Source: Clytia hemisphaerica (Eukaryota > Cnidaria > Hydrozoa > Leptothecata > Clytiidae). Taken from it: a DNA stretch of 64,000 nt. Position 1 is the first letter of the stretch. Each line of letters starts with the position of its first letter. The translations under genes were made by a program, and so were the position numbers. Positions 1 through 12,380 of this stretch are shown piece by piece. Under the pieces are notes generated by a model, which searched no databases, was not told the origin of the DNA, and worked only from the letters and a program-made list of their open reading frames with translations. The stretch lies in NCBI GenBank assembly GCA_902728285.1, contig CACVBU010001298.1, positions 248,001 through 312,000 of the forward strand, given 5' to 3'.

Positions 1-182
1 AAAGTAGATAATAGGATAATAGCATATAAAAATATATTGTGCAGAACACATTCTTATAAAAAAAGCGTGTTGGGTACAATTCTAAATCCCTATTCACACA
101 ATCACCAAATACGTAAACTGAATTTCTCAATAAGTGAAATAGGGGTACATACCAGTAGTGGTGAAGAAGTAAAGCTCGAATC

Positions 183-3100
183 TCATTGGCTTTCAACTTT
201 TTCAACTTTTTCATTTTTAGCCTGAATGACCAGTTCTTTATCAGCCAAGTTCAAATCTGCTCCAATAAGGCTTGGAATATAGCCTAAAAGCCAAAATCGA
301 AATATTCAATGAAAGAAAGTTGAAGTACTAAAATAGCAATTCTCGCCCAAACTTTAAATTCTGAAAAACGTTAAAATACACTAAAATCTCAAAATATATT
401 TTCAACATGATTGTAGAACGGGGTAAAACCATTTGCATCACCTTTTTGATTTAACTGATGGATGCGAGCGCAAACAGAATCAAGCGAGCTAAGAGACTGG
501 GTTTGGGGATAAATAGGCAGAGAAATCCAAGTCAAAAAATTAGCCTTGTACGACACAAAGGTGATTAATTATCGAAAAATATTTTGTTTTCTCAACACCA
601 AAGCTGATTATATAAATTTTTGTAACTCCTTCTTCCTCTTTTTCAAACAAAAAATTTAGCTGTTCAAATATCTAAGTTTCCACTTTGAAAGTTAGGATTA
701 CTATTAAAGACCATAGAATTATCGTACGTTTTTGTAAGAGGTCAAATAGATTTTCTTACTCGTCAATTTTAATTCACAAGCTTTTTCACATTGGATTGAC
801 AAGGATGTGGAGCAAGATTGGTCAGAAAGAGAAAAAGAAAAACGTTTTTGCTCATATCAGCATAATATATAGACAGACACTGACCTGATATGAAATACGT
901 GTCTGATATGAAACAATTTTAATGCATAAAAGCGGTTCACTGAAAGAGATTTCTAAAAGATTTAAAGGTTTTACTTGTACAGAAGTGTTGCCGTTTCATA
1001 TCAGACACATTTATCATATCGGGACATTGTCAGCCTTTTGTTATATCATGCTGATATAAGCTAAAAAATGTTTTTCTTTTTCTCTTTCTGACCAATCTTT
1101 CTCCGTGTCAATCCAATGTGAAAAAGCTTGTAAATTAAAATTGATGAGTAAGCAAACGTTATCACTCTTATTTAAAAACAAAATCTTTAATAAAAATGTC
1201 GGGGTATGAAGATGGGTTCGATTGACCACTAACCTTGTGACAGCTGCCCAAATTCATATATATTCAAGAAACCTTCAACAGTTCTTTCATTCATCATGGC
1301 TTTTATGAATTGGGGGGGGGGGGTTACTGGTAAGGTGCAATCCAGATTCACTTGGGTTTCGGTCTACTTTGCCTACATAGCGGTTTCCCGTATCTTGCCA
1401 AGTCAAAAGTTCAAAGTAAGAAATTTCAAATTGAAGGAATTTAAAGTTGAATATTTCTTTTTCATCTTTGAAGACAGATTATTATCGATTATCTTATAAA
1501 ATATTTACAAATGACAAGTAGTATGAAGAAAAAGACGAAAAATATGATAATTATTCAAAATCAGAGGTATAGGTATAATTGAACGTCGTAATTGCGTGAT
1601 AAAAAGAATAATTACTGAATTTAACAAAATTAATTATGTATTCTTGAAGGATATAATGTAAGGCTGAATGATGAAGCTATTTATCTGACCGTTTAGTTTG
1701 TCAATGTTGTTGTGGTGTAAGCTATAGTATTAAAATATAAATTATACAATCTTGTTCCCCGAAAAAAAATGCATATAACAAAAACAAATATCGTTAACGA
1801 GTCAACGAAGGTTCGATTGGTAAATTTTCTCGATTTACAATTGAGATGATTTGTAAGCATCCTAAAAAAAAGAGAAGGAAAACAAATAAATCATCAATGA
1901 TTTGAAAAACGTGAAGGGCATAAATGGCGAGACCCAGCTGGCACAAAACTTTGTTTTCACGTTCATCCAACGTTTTACGGACGTTGTGAACGTTAGATAA
2001 ACGTCGAAAGAACGTTGTGTGCTACAATCAGGGTCATAATATATTGGCACTTTCGGCTAATTTACAATTTTTTCGAAAATTGAAGTTCGAGCGAGAATGT
2101 CAATTTTTAGGCCTTCAACTTGATTTGATCAAGTATTTCGATCTGGGAGGGATTTATGGGTTTCTAGGCTATATTTCAAGCCCTACTAGACCATTTTTGA
2201 ACTTTTGGATCCTCACATCCTAAGGTCCTAAGTCTTAAGTCTAGCGTTAAAACTCAGAGTTAAAACTCTACCCTTCGAACCTACTTTAGAGCACTTACAA
2301 ATCGATTGTGGTTTCAAAACACCCCGGTGAATTTCCCTTTTGTGCCAAATATTTTGTCCCTGATTGTAGCTGGGGAGATCTAAAAAATCATAATTCATTA
2401 ATTCTGTACTCTCCAAGAGATAATAGCTATGGTTCCTAGTAACGACTTTTGCAAAAAGTGTCTGCGGGCATATCATTGAAAAAAAAATTCATCTACACCC
2501 TCAAGAACAACTTATCCTGGGAAAATTCGTTTCACTTTTCAGGCATATGTTTTCTACAGAAATTATGGGAAATAGACAAGCAACTTACAACTGCTTCACG
2601 AAGTTTTTGTCCAAAATCAACATTGACTTTGGCAAAGTTGCCAATCTGCAACGAAAAAAAAGATAAGAAAATATAAGAACAATGGATATTTAATTATATT
2701 CGCATACTTGATTTTATACAGCCCTTCCGATAAAGACATCCATACGTAAAACTCTTCTAAGCGACCGTAGTGCAGTTGAAGAGCATCCGGCTACGGTTCG
2801 CAAGGCCCCAGTCGGGTCATACCGAAGATTCCCATAATGGTACTTGATGCATCTCTGCTTTTAAGAGAGACAGATCAAGGGTAAGTGGAGCAATCCAGGG
2901 AGAAAGAGTGGCGCCCTCCCCTACCTTCAGGTAGATAAATATAGCTATCGAAATAGAAGCCTTCGGGTCCCCCCCCAACTGTGATTGCAGACTTACTTAG
3001 TTAAAAGCCTTTAATAAAATCAAAATGTGAAAACAGCAAATAAGGGTAAGAGCTCATTTGATATCATCAAAATCATCAAAGCATCACCAATCGGCTGTAG

Positions 3101-6100
3101 ATTCAATGCTGTTTAGAGGAAGGTATGAGATTGTTAAAACCTGAACAAAAATACATACAGCTCTTTCTTGGATAAATTTCTGTGCATCCTTCAAGTGACC
3201 AGCCAAATTGGCAACCAAGTCATTCTGTTCTTTTTCATCAAGAACTTTAGACCAGAAGATAGCTGGTTGACTGAAGTTGTCTTCATCACTGGATTGGTAA
3301 CGCCCTTCAATGCCCTCGTGCTAAAAAAAGAACAAAAAAATCAATAACTGGTGATGAACTAATGAACGGTTAAAGTAAAGGTATTTTTCAGAAAGTTGAA
3401 TAACCCAGCTGGCACACAACGTCGTTTCAACGTCCATATAACGTTAGATGAACGTTGAAATAACGTTGTGTGTCTGCTGGGAAGGCTTCCAAAGTATGAT
3501 ATGGTATAGTTTGAAAATTACCTTGATTCCGACATGAGCTTCTTGTCTTTGTTCTTGCGGCCCACTGAAGCTGTTTGGGAAATAGTTTGGAGCATCGTCT
3601 TGTTCAAAGCATTGTGGGCCGTCACGTGCGTACGTGCGTACGGGGCAACGTGGTCTGTTGACAGGTAATTGATTGTAGTTTGCACCGAGACGGTGACGGT
3701 GAGTGTCTCCGTAAGAGAACAAACGTCCCTATGAAAAAAGATATTTGAAATTCATAAGAAAGTTCTCTTCGTTTTACTATGGTGATATAGCAGATTTTTC
3801 TTTTTTTTTCAACCGCAAGGTTGGCATTCAACTTAGCTTATTAGCTTAATAGTATAGAGAACTGAAGGTATAAATTTATATGAAAGAATTACTATTAAAT
3901 TTATATCATAAAATTATGTAGACCTTTAAAATAAATAAAACGATAGTAAAACATCTCCTTGCAAAAATCAAATAAAAATTATTATCAACATTTAGACAAA
4001 AAGATTTTATCATCTTTTGGAGAACACAGCCAAATTAAAGTACATCATATCTTTCTTTGCTTAACGAGCGTAAAACTCTCATTCTAGAGTAAAGTCTAAA
4101 AACCTGGAGCTGTCTATTGTATAGACTAAGCCAAATCTTCTTTCAAGAATCCTACTAGAGTAATAAGCAGGAAAACTCAAGGACAAAACAAATAGAACAT
4201 ACTTGCAACATTTTATCAGGGGAAGAATCTACACCAGGAATCATGTGAGCTGGTGAATAAGCACTTTGTTCGACATCAAGGAAGTAATTTCGAGGATTGC
4301 GATCCAACACCAATCTTCCGACTGGAATCATTGGGTATTTTTCATGTGACCAAATCTATTGTTGAAAAACAAAAGAATATTGATTATTTAATAGAAGACT
4401 TCGGATTAGGAAGGTTCGGGAAAGGTCCATAATAACCATAGTCGGTGTGCGAAGTCTTTTTTTTTTATCGTAACACAAATTGCCGCTGCTTCGTGTTAGA
4501 CAGTCAGTATGATTTTGAAAGGTCTCTGTTAAAAATAAAAAAGAGACAAATGTAATTTATGATAATGTCTACGCAGTCAATATCTATGGTTAAACATCAG
4601 TTAGCCGATTTTAGCACAGCAATTATAAGTTTCTTGCCGTAAAATAAAAGGTTTTCAGACAAAGAATATATAATATCAGCTCAATATGATTCATATATGA
4701 AGACTTACTTTGGTCAAATCGAAGGGGTTCATTTCTTCTTGTTCTGCTTCTTCTTTGCTCATCACTTGAATTTGTAATGACCATGATGGCTGAAAAGAAT
4801 CAAAGAAGAAATTCAAATTAGTTTTTCGTTAAAGGTTTTGTTTTTAAAATAAGAGTGATAGCGTTTACTTACTCATTAATTTTAATTCGCAGGCTTTTTT
4901 CACATCGAATCGACACGAATGTGGAGCAAGTTTGGTCAAAAAGAGGAAAAGAAAAACATTTTTTGCTTACATCAGCATAATCTAACAACATGAAACGGGA
5001 ACACTTATGTAAAAGTAAAACCTTTAAGTTAAAATTCTGATCGTAAAGTGTAACTTAAATCATTGTCAGGCTCAAGTGTAAAAAGTTGTCAAAGCGTTAA
5101 AGAGATCTCTCAGTAAAAGAAAATTCAGAGTTCATATTTCTAATGCATGCAGAACGCGAAAAGTAAAGTGAAAAATAAAGCGAAACCTTCATAATTATAC
5201 ATAATTGCACCATGACTTTAGACCAGATGAGATTAGAGTTTTTATAAGATACTTTAATAATTGGTCATTTGAAATGATAAAAAGGACGCGTTCTTTAGAA
5301 AAAGTAACAAAATTGTTCTATTACTGGTTAACGACCAACCAAATCAAATAAGAGCTTGTAAAAGCTCCATCTCGTCTCCTTTAGACATTATTAGGTCATG
5401 TTTGTTTCTTACATGGTCTCCTTTAGCGATGGAATTATAAAGATCTTGGATGGCGTAATCAGGATTTCTTCCAGCCAAAACTTCAGCTTCAGATGCAGAA
5501 AAGTTCTTAATGCCTTGGTCAGTCTAGAAAAGGAGAATTGTGAACGTTTGATTATTTGTTTAGGAAAAAGCGATGTCTGATAATATGTAATTTCTTTTGG
5601 TAAGGGCGTGTAGCATAAGGAAAATAATGCTGAATAAGCAGAGTTCAGATTAAGCTTCAAGGAGAAATTTGGATTATTTACTACTCCGAGAAAATGGCAG
5701 GATGGAGGAGCACACCTCAGCTTTAACGACAATATTGTATTTAAGAACGATTTGAGATTCATATTGATATTATACCTTGAAATGGAATTTGCACCAGCAA
5801 TACTCATTCTCAGCATTGACCAATTTAAAGGTGTGAGATCCATATCCATTCATGTGACGATAACCGTCTGGTGTTCCACGGTTACTGAACAAAAACATCA
5901 CTTGATGTGTCGTTTCTGGTCTCAAACTGATGAAGTCCCAGAACATGTCAGGGTCCTAGATAATGATCAAATTTGAAAACTATTTAGGGTAGGCTTTGTA
6001 GAAAAAAAGGTATGGTCTTTGTTATTTGTCTGATTTTAAACATATCAACAACACTAAAAATAACTAACTGGCTAATATGATAAGGGTGAGAGAATAAACA

Positions 6101-7467
6101 TAGTAGATTTCACTTTTAGACCAAAGAGAAGAGATAATGATGAGATGATGCAGAACGGTAAAACCTTCTCTAAAAATATACCTTTAAATGAGTTCTTGGG
6201 TTTCTTTTTTGAGTGTGAATGAAACTTGGGAAAAGAATTGGATCCCGAATGAAGAAGATGGGCGTGTTGTTTCCAACTAGGTCCCAGTTTCCTTCTTCAC
6301 TGTAGAATTTGACAGCAAAACCACGTGGATCACGAGCAGTGTCAGCACTTCCTGATTCACCACCTGAAAGAAGGAAATCATGAAAAGTTTTGAACAAAAG
6401 GTGTCCCATAACGTACAAAGTTAACTAAACTCGATATTAAAATTCCGTATCGTTAATGAATAACTCAAAAGTTGAATTGCTAAAGTCACTCACAATAATT
6501 CAAAAAGATTTTTCATAATTCTAGATTAGATCATGAGTAATGCGTTTTGAAAGGATGGGTTTTTTGTAACATCCTGATAATGTCAAGGCTATGTTACAAC
6601 AAGAATATCAATAACTTCTCAATAAGCCAAGTAGCTGAGCAGCCAGTCTCAAACTTGGTATATAAATACATAACCCACTTAAAAAAATCTTACCAACAGT
6701 TGAGAATCGGGCAGAAACATCAGTTTTCTTTCCGATTTGAGCGAACGGTGCCAATTTGGTGTATTTAGTCACGTCATGAGTACATTCAAAATATCCGAAG
6801 GCACCGGCCCCTTTCGCGTGCACGACACGTTCTGGGATACGTTCACGATCAAAACGTGCCATGTCCTCAATAAAGTTGTTGTCTTGGATGAGGACTGGAC
6901 CTCTTGGGCCAAGGGTCATTGTGGCTGTTTTGGTTTCCATTGGAGCACCAGTCTCCGTGGTCAGTTGGAACTATATTTAAAGAAGAAACAATTGAGATAT
7001 ATTCTGTATTTTTTTTTTTTTTTTACTTTCGACAAAAATACCACGAAATGAACTCGATAGTTTCGAAGTTTAGATTTCTACGTAGTTAGCTATCCCGGGT
7101 GGAAAAAAGACAAATTGTTTTAACGTTCAAATAACATTGGATGTGCGTTATTTTGACGTTGTTATTAAATGGCTTGCAAGTGGTACATAGCAAAGTTTCA
7201 ATAGAAGTTCAGCTGAATGTTTTTTGAAACGCTTCCACAGGGGTGAAATCTAATAACGTTGCGGAATTAGATAAAGCTAAAATTGCGGAATTTTGCAGCG
7301 TTGCTATTCTATCCGATTTCTGGAGAAGAACATTTGAAATAGAACTATGTAAGAGTTGATAGATACAGCAGTATTCGACACAAATACACTTCCTGAAGCA
7401 TTTGAAAGCAACTTACAGGACATTGGCGGGCATCTTTAAAATTGTTCAATTGTTGTCTTGCAGCCAT
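183..7467 (-). CDS. cat: Catalase (haem peroxide dismutating enzyme)
   Basis: Breaks down hydrogen peroxide to water and oxygen, usually in peroxisomes. Exons on the minus strand: 7467-7417, 6970-6694, 6363-6182, 5955-5776, 5523-5413, 4789-4709, 4355-4203, 3728-3522, 3320-3159, 2645-2589, and tentatively 221-183. All joins keep frame with GT/AG sites; the product is about 499 residues, close to the usual 500-530. Seen in the protein: the active-site signature [17 protein letters not shown] with catalytic His68, distal Asn141 (VGNNTPIFF), and the proximal haem ligand in RLFSYGDTH (Tyr351). These sit seven residues before human His75, Asn148 and Tyr358, as expected for an orthologue. The start ATG at 7467-7465 opens [17 protein letters not shown]. 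The last exon (12 codons ending KVESQ) lies across a 2.4-kb intron and is uncertain; as read it has no SKL-type peroxisome signal. Introns carry a SINE-like element and AACGTT-type repeats. Confidence 0.93.
700..1215. repeat. Inverted-repeat element, family A, both arms
   Basis: The stretch about 740-890 returns as its reverse complement at about 1025-1180, including the strings CACAAGCTTTTTCACATTGG and GGTCAGAAAGAGAAAAAGAA. The middle holds GATATGAAA words in both orientations. Single arms of the same family recur at 4831-5000 and 15850-16042, so this is a dispersed non-autonomous element, not a local accident. It lies in the proposed last intron of catalase. No coding capacity is seen. Confidence 0.75.
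1932..2035. repeat. AACGTT-word short element (copy 1)
   Basis: It begins GACCCAGCTGGCACAAAACT and contains repeated ACGTT/AACGT words in both orientations, ending AACGTTGTGTGCTACAATCAGG. It is a diverged relative of the cleaner copy at 3403-3482. Confidence 0.6.
2757..3005 (+). mobile_element. tRNA-derived SINE-like element
   Basis: The start GCGACCGTAGTGCAGTTGAA followed by GAGCATCC resembles a Pol III A box and D arm (compare TAGCTCAGTTGG..AGAGC). AGTCGGGTCATACC, about 40 nt downstream, resembles a B box. A tRNA-unrelated body follows, with a C-run near 2970. It sits in a catalase intron (between the exons at 3159 and 2645). Only one copy is visible in the window, so SINE status rests on the promoter-like boxes. 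Confidence 0.5.
3403..3482. repeat. AACGTT-word short inverted-repeat element (copy 2)
   Basis: An 80-bp palindromic element. The left end CCCAGCTGGCACACAACGT matches the complement of the right end ACGTTGTGTGTCTGCTGGG, and the interior is AACGTT-type words. It lies in the catalase intron between the exons at 3522 and 3320. Related copies are at 1932-2035, 7085-7170 and 17945-18000. Confidence 0.75.
4831..5000 (+). repeat. Family A inverted-repeat element, single arm
   Basis: AAAGGTTTTGTTTTTAAAAT through GAAAAAGAAAAACATTTTTT and the CATCAGCATAAT end match the arms at 740-890 and 1025-1180. It begins about 40 bp upstream of a catalase exon, inside the intron. Confidence 0.6.
7085..7170. repeat. 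AACGTT-word short element (copy 3)
   Basis: TTTTAACGTTCAAATAACAT and GTTATTTTGACGTTG form the same kind of inverted AACGTT cluster as at 3403-3482, with diverged ends. It lies in the first intron of catalase. Confidence 0.45.
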
Positions 7468-8373
7468 GATGATTGTGTGGATGTTTTAGTTCAGATACAC
7501 TATAACGAGAAATTTAATGAAATTCTGGTCAGTGTTGCCTCAACGGGGTACTTTAAACTTATATCTTCACGACAAATTCAGCAAATAGTGATCTATTTAT
7601 ACAGAAATTCATCCAGCAGAGAGAATTTAACGAATAATTCCATGCTGTTGTTTCATAATCCATTTTGATAGTTCAAAGATAATTATCGTCGTGTGTAAAT
7701 TAATGCCAGGATGGTAAACACTTAACAGACAATGATGGTCGTAACTTGAATTTCTCTCCCTTTGAAAAATGCGAAAGGTAATAAAAATCCACTTCAGTAA
7801 TGAGCAGGAGTTCAATTATCAGGCAACAGAGAGACAAGTTATAAAAAAACGCAATTTGACATTTATTAATTAGTCCTTGTAGCTTAACACTTATTTCCTG
7901 TTAACAATATGCCATAGTTATTTAAAAGCAAAAATGTTGTCACAAAATCTCATATAAAAGGAGAATTCCGATTCTATCATATCACTTGAAGGCCATTCTA
8001 AACAACACAATTATCAAATTGCACTCTGCAGCCTGCTGAATTGCATAGCTTTAAAGGTTTTCCCTAATCACTCCGAATAAAACAAAAAGTCCACAGTGCT
8101 TTACCTACCTAGCTTTGCAGCAATAAAAAAGTCTCAATAAATACTAATACTGCTACTGAATGAAAATATTTGCTTTATATACCTGCACCCTAAAAACTCC
8201 CACAGCTTATTAACAAAGGAAGGAACAATAAATCAGTATTTAGTTTGACAAGGGAGTAATATTGCATAGTTATTTAACAAACTATAAATCTAAAACTGTT
8301 GTAAGAACATTAAGCAATCATTATTCGTTTATCACGATGACTTGCAAATATCAAGAAGAAATGCTACTTTTAT
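7468..8373. other. Catalase upstream region, no gene recognised
   Basis: This is the 5' flank of catalase. Open frames here are short and show no domain, conserved motif or convincing exon borders. No clear TATA box could be tied to the catalase start. Confidence 0.5.
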
Positions 8374-8622
8374 ACACGGTTTTTTATATAAGAACATCCA
8401 AAAATCTTTTCAGCCTTTGGATGGGATGTTCTTAACTTTTTTGAGTTTTCATCCTAAAAATGTTCTTTAAGATGTTCTTATTTTCACAAAGCATTTTGTC
8501 CATTTCCCTAAGAAATCGGATGTTTTAAGATTTTGCAACACCTTTATTAAATATGTTTTAAACATTTTGGCCATCAAAGCTTCGTGTAGCCTTTGTTTCT
8601 TCTTATATAAAAAAAAACGTGT
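8374..8622. mobile_element. ACACGT-ended MITE, word TGTTCTTA
   Basis: The left end ACACGGTTTTTTATATAAG and right end CTTATATAAAAAAAAACGTGT are inverted repeats. The interior repeats ATGTTCTTA/GTTCTTAA in one orientation and also holds AAGAAATCGG, GGCCATCAAAGC and GCCTTTG strings shared with 33948-34178 and 38668-38883. No ORF. Confidence 0.75.
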
Positions 8623-11600
8623 AAGCACTTTTTTGTCAACTGCAACAGTAACAAGATATTTCGTCCATATAATTAAAAAAAAGCTATTGTTAAAAAAAAA
8701 CAGATTTAAACGAATATAGCTCAATCATCGCTCACTTAATAACCCACACATTTACCAAGTGATGTCAAAGTGATCCTGCAGAAAATATATCCTGATATAT
8801 ATTGGTTGAAAACAAAACACCCCTTTTTTGAGATGTTACGACTTTCGCAATATGCAATGACTGTGCATTTTTTTCGATGATGATTTCTTTAAGAAATCAT
8901 AATATTTACTTTTTGCTAATACAAGAACAAACATGAATTATGTACTCTGAGCTGACTGTAGACTGAGGAAAACCCGTCTTCGTATTTAAATTTGATGTCA
9001 CGATATAAAAGATAATTTGGCCCTTTGACGATTCTTAGGTTAAGACTGCCAAATTTTATGGTGGTGATAATCTTATTATTCCTAATTTTTAGGCCAAGTT
9101 CATTATATTGCATTAGAAGTGTGTTTTCAAAATTTTAAGCTTTGTGTTGTGAAATATCAACACCTATAAGACCTCACTTTTAGACCTATAATACTTTTAA
9201 TATATCTTAACCCTGTGGCTGTTGTTCAATATATCTTATTTAGAGCAAATTTTTGTAACAAGTTGATCAATATAAGATCGATTAGCTGATGATCAATCTT
9301 CATAGTAGCAATTAAGACAAATTATGCTTCATAGATTGACTCTAGCTAAACAAAAATAGAATCAAAGGGTGTGCAAGGAGGTCTGAAATCTGAAACTCAG
9401 GAGCCAAAATGGAACAAGAATTAACAGATCCTAAAACACTTGAAAAAGTCGTTTACAATGTAATATTTATACAAGAAATTCTAAAGTAAACACTCTTCTT
9501 AAACAAACAGCAAACGTATATAGATTACAGACTATGTCTCCTGTTGTTAATTGGGAGATAAGAAGTACATTAAGAAAAAGAAACGATGCCTAGTTGGCTA
9601 GTCTAGGTACTAAATGATACATATTTGAATTTTTGAAATTTCTTTTCCTACAAATTATGACACTAATTAATGAGCGAAACTTATTTCACTGCATCATAAT
9701 TTAAAAGCTATTACTTATAGAATTAGCAGTGTAATGACCCTCGTTAAGATATGATCTGCAAGTCATGTCATGTTTAAAAACCAAAATTGGTAAAAAGTAT
9801 TACAGAATTATACAACTTTAGACATGAAGTCATGTGTTTGGTGCAAGTAATCTATATTAAAAGTTATCCTTTTGGTGATAAAAGCTTAAAACTTTTATAA
9901 ATATAATGCTTGATCAAATTTCATGGAATATACGTAAGCAAACAAAAAGTGACCAAATTTTCAGAACAACTATGAACTACAATCTCCAAAAATTCAACCA
10001 AAATTATATTTTGAATTTGAGCATAGATAAAAAAAGCAAAATAATATATCTTATTCATTTTTAAGAGCACTGAAATGTACAAAATATATCTGCCTTATTT
10101 TTAAGAAATCGAAAGGAAAAACTAGAACAAAGACGATATGTAACTATAGGTGCAAGGAACTATCCCCTTTATTATATCAATCCCTTCTGAAAGGCAAATC
10201 TCGTCAGAAAATCACCTATGTAATGTCACCTTATCTCGTATGACGCTGCATGAAACGTTTTGAAGTTTTTATGTATCTATATTTTATGATATATCATTGT
10301 GATGTTTAAAAAAATACAATCATTTATCATAACTGTGTGATATCATTTTACGTATGTGATATAAGTATAAATTTTGAAAAAGTTGTTGTTGGCTACAAAA
10401 TGAGAAATACCCTTTTTTAATACATACAGCCTGATACAGCCAGTACTTTAGGCAAGAAGGAAGATATCACCACCTTTATAAGAAAATCTAAGTCTTCGAA
10501 TATTTTTAACTTCTTAAATTTTTAAAGCTTAAAATTGTTCTTAAAATTTTCTTAATTTGACCATATTTATTGTGAGCATTTTTGTACAATTTTCCTAAGA
10601 AATTGGCTGTTTTAAAATCTGTTAGAATCCATATTCTTGATCATTTAAAGTTTCTAAAGGTCTAACCTATCCCAGTTACAGCAAAGTTGAAGTAAAAAAG
10701 TAAGAAACCTCTCTCTTTCAGAAAGAACTTGACATGGAATATGTCAGAATTATAATTCTATTTTCTTCTACTCAAGCACTCACAGGGTATATAAAATATA
10801 TTTTCATTCCTAACTGTTCTAAACAAAAAATTAGAGGACAAACAGGCAGAGGAAGTTTGTGTTTCATTTACTTTGACAGGTCTGTACCTTACTAATAAGT
10901 CTGGAGACCATCATAAATTGTACATGATATCCTGTAGGAATAGAGTAGGATGTACCGTAGAGCAGGGCCCAACCTATCGGACCACAATGCAATGAACTGG
11001 ATGAATGAATGAATTGTATCCCTGTAATTCATGTCCCACATCTTTTAAAACTCATAAAACTTCTCTCGCACACAGCGGTGAAAAAGTAACAGTACAGGGG
11101 AAAGGACACTATGCTAAATCAATAATAATATAAACCTAGAGATTGGTTTGCGATTAGGTTTTAGCATATTGCGGAATGATAAATAAGTATTTTTGTTACT
11201 AAAATTTCTAACCTCCATTGAGTACAAAATGCTTTGAGAAATTTCAAATAGGTATCAAATAGGTTATAAACATCTCAGCAAAAACACATAATACATAATT
11301 AGTGGTACTAATACATAATTATGTATACAGGTATATGGACCCCAAAAACCATGGTACCCCAAAAGCAGCACAGTCACTTAAATAAAAAAACCAGAGGTTT
11401 TAGAGCATTAGGATAAAAAACATTCCTATTTTGGAGAGCCCTGATATCATAGGGTTGTGTTTAATAACGATTTATTCAGAAATATTTTCATTTTAGGAAA
11501 TTACAGCCCTGTTCATAAAAAAAGTATAGTCAAAATATTTCAAAATTTTAACACTTGGATCACTGGATTCATAAATCAGGAGACTAAGTTTGCAAACCTA

Positions 11601-11679
11601 GGATAAAAATCAACCATCAAGGTATATCTTTTCAATTGTTAAAGTTTTCATGCAAAAAATTCTTTGTGAATATCACAAT
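8623..11679. other. Non-coding AT-rich stretch
   Basis: No gene recognised. Open frames are short and of low complexity. Around 10480-10640 there are loose TTCTTAA/TTTTCTTA words resembling decayed interior sequence of the 8374-8622 family, but no clear ends. Confidence 0.5.
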
Positions 11680-11853
11680 TTTAATGTACTTAATATTTTT
11701 TATCATTGTTTTGGTGCTGGAGTCAGCCGGGTCAAAAGTGACTAAGGATCCTTTCATATAACTATACCTATAGACCCTTTGCTATGTCATGTTGAATAAT
11801 TAAATACTCCAGCAGCAAAACAATGATAAGAAAAAATTATAGCACACTTAAAA
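11680..11853. repeat. Inverted-repeat MITE, about 174 bp
   Basis: The left part TATCATTGTTTTGGTGCTGG and right part ACTCCAGCAGCAAAACAATG followed by ATAAG are complements with one mismatch near the centre. Similarity extends outward through ATTTTAATGT and CACTTAAAAT. The roughly 75-bp loop has no ORF. Confidence 0.7.
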
Positions 11854-12140
11854 TAATCATGCATTAATACATAATAGTTGCTTGGGAGAACGTGACAACC
11901 TACCTATTGACTCAGTTTGGCATATTAAATTAATCTAGTCATTCGGCCCGGAAATTACACCGTATTACAGAAATTAAACCCTAAAACTCGAGCTTATAGT
12001 TATACTTTATAAGACGTTGCAGGAGAAGATTCGCTGTGTTATTGCATGCTAATCCGTGATAGCTCTTTGCCACCCCCACTCAAGATGCTTGAAGGGTTAA
12101 TGCATAGTTATCATAGTCAGAGTATATCTGGACCTTGGAT

Positions 12141-12380
12141 GCCGTGGTATAGTGGTAGTCGACCTTGGCTTCTGTGTAGGGGACAGGGTTCGATTCCCAC
12201 TCACGGCAGTTCACTTGGCAAGTGAACGTTCCTTCGCCCGGGTCAACCCATGCCATGTGAGGGGAATTGGGTAGTCAGTTCAAGGTGCTGACGGCACGCT
12301 CATTAGTAAGCGTCTATAGTTGCGAGAATAGGCCTCTAAAGCCTCCTGCAACTCAACCAAATAGAAATAGAAATAGAAAT
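12141..12380 (+). mobile_element. tRNA-derived SINE, complete copy
   Basis: It opens with a tRNA-like head: GCCGTGGTATAGTGGTAG (A box), then GGTTCGATTCC (B box), closing with CACGGCA, which pairs with GCCGTG. The body carries TTCACTTGGCAAGTGAACG and CCCATGCCATGTGAGGGG. The 3' end reads CTCCTGCAACTCAACC followed by an (AAATAG)n-like tail. The body string recurs at 63638-64000 and the tail end at 13908-13985, so it is a dispersed family. Confidence 0.85.

Noticed and set aside
2556..2588. A catalase terminal exon just after 2589 reading KTYA then stop
   Set aside because: It would need an intron of about 30 bp, too short to splice.
12141..12210. A functional tRNA gene
   Set aside because: The acceptor arms and A/B boxes fit, but the anticodon arm does not pair well and the sequence continues into a SINE body found elsewhere in the window.
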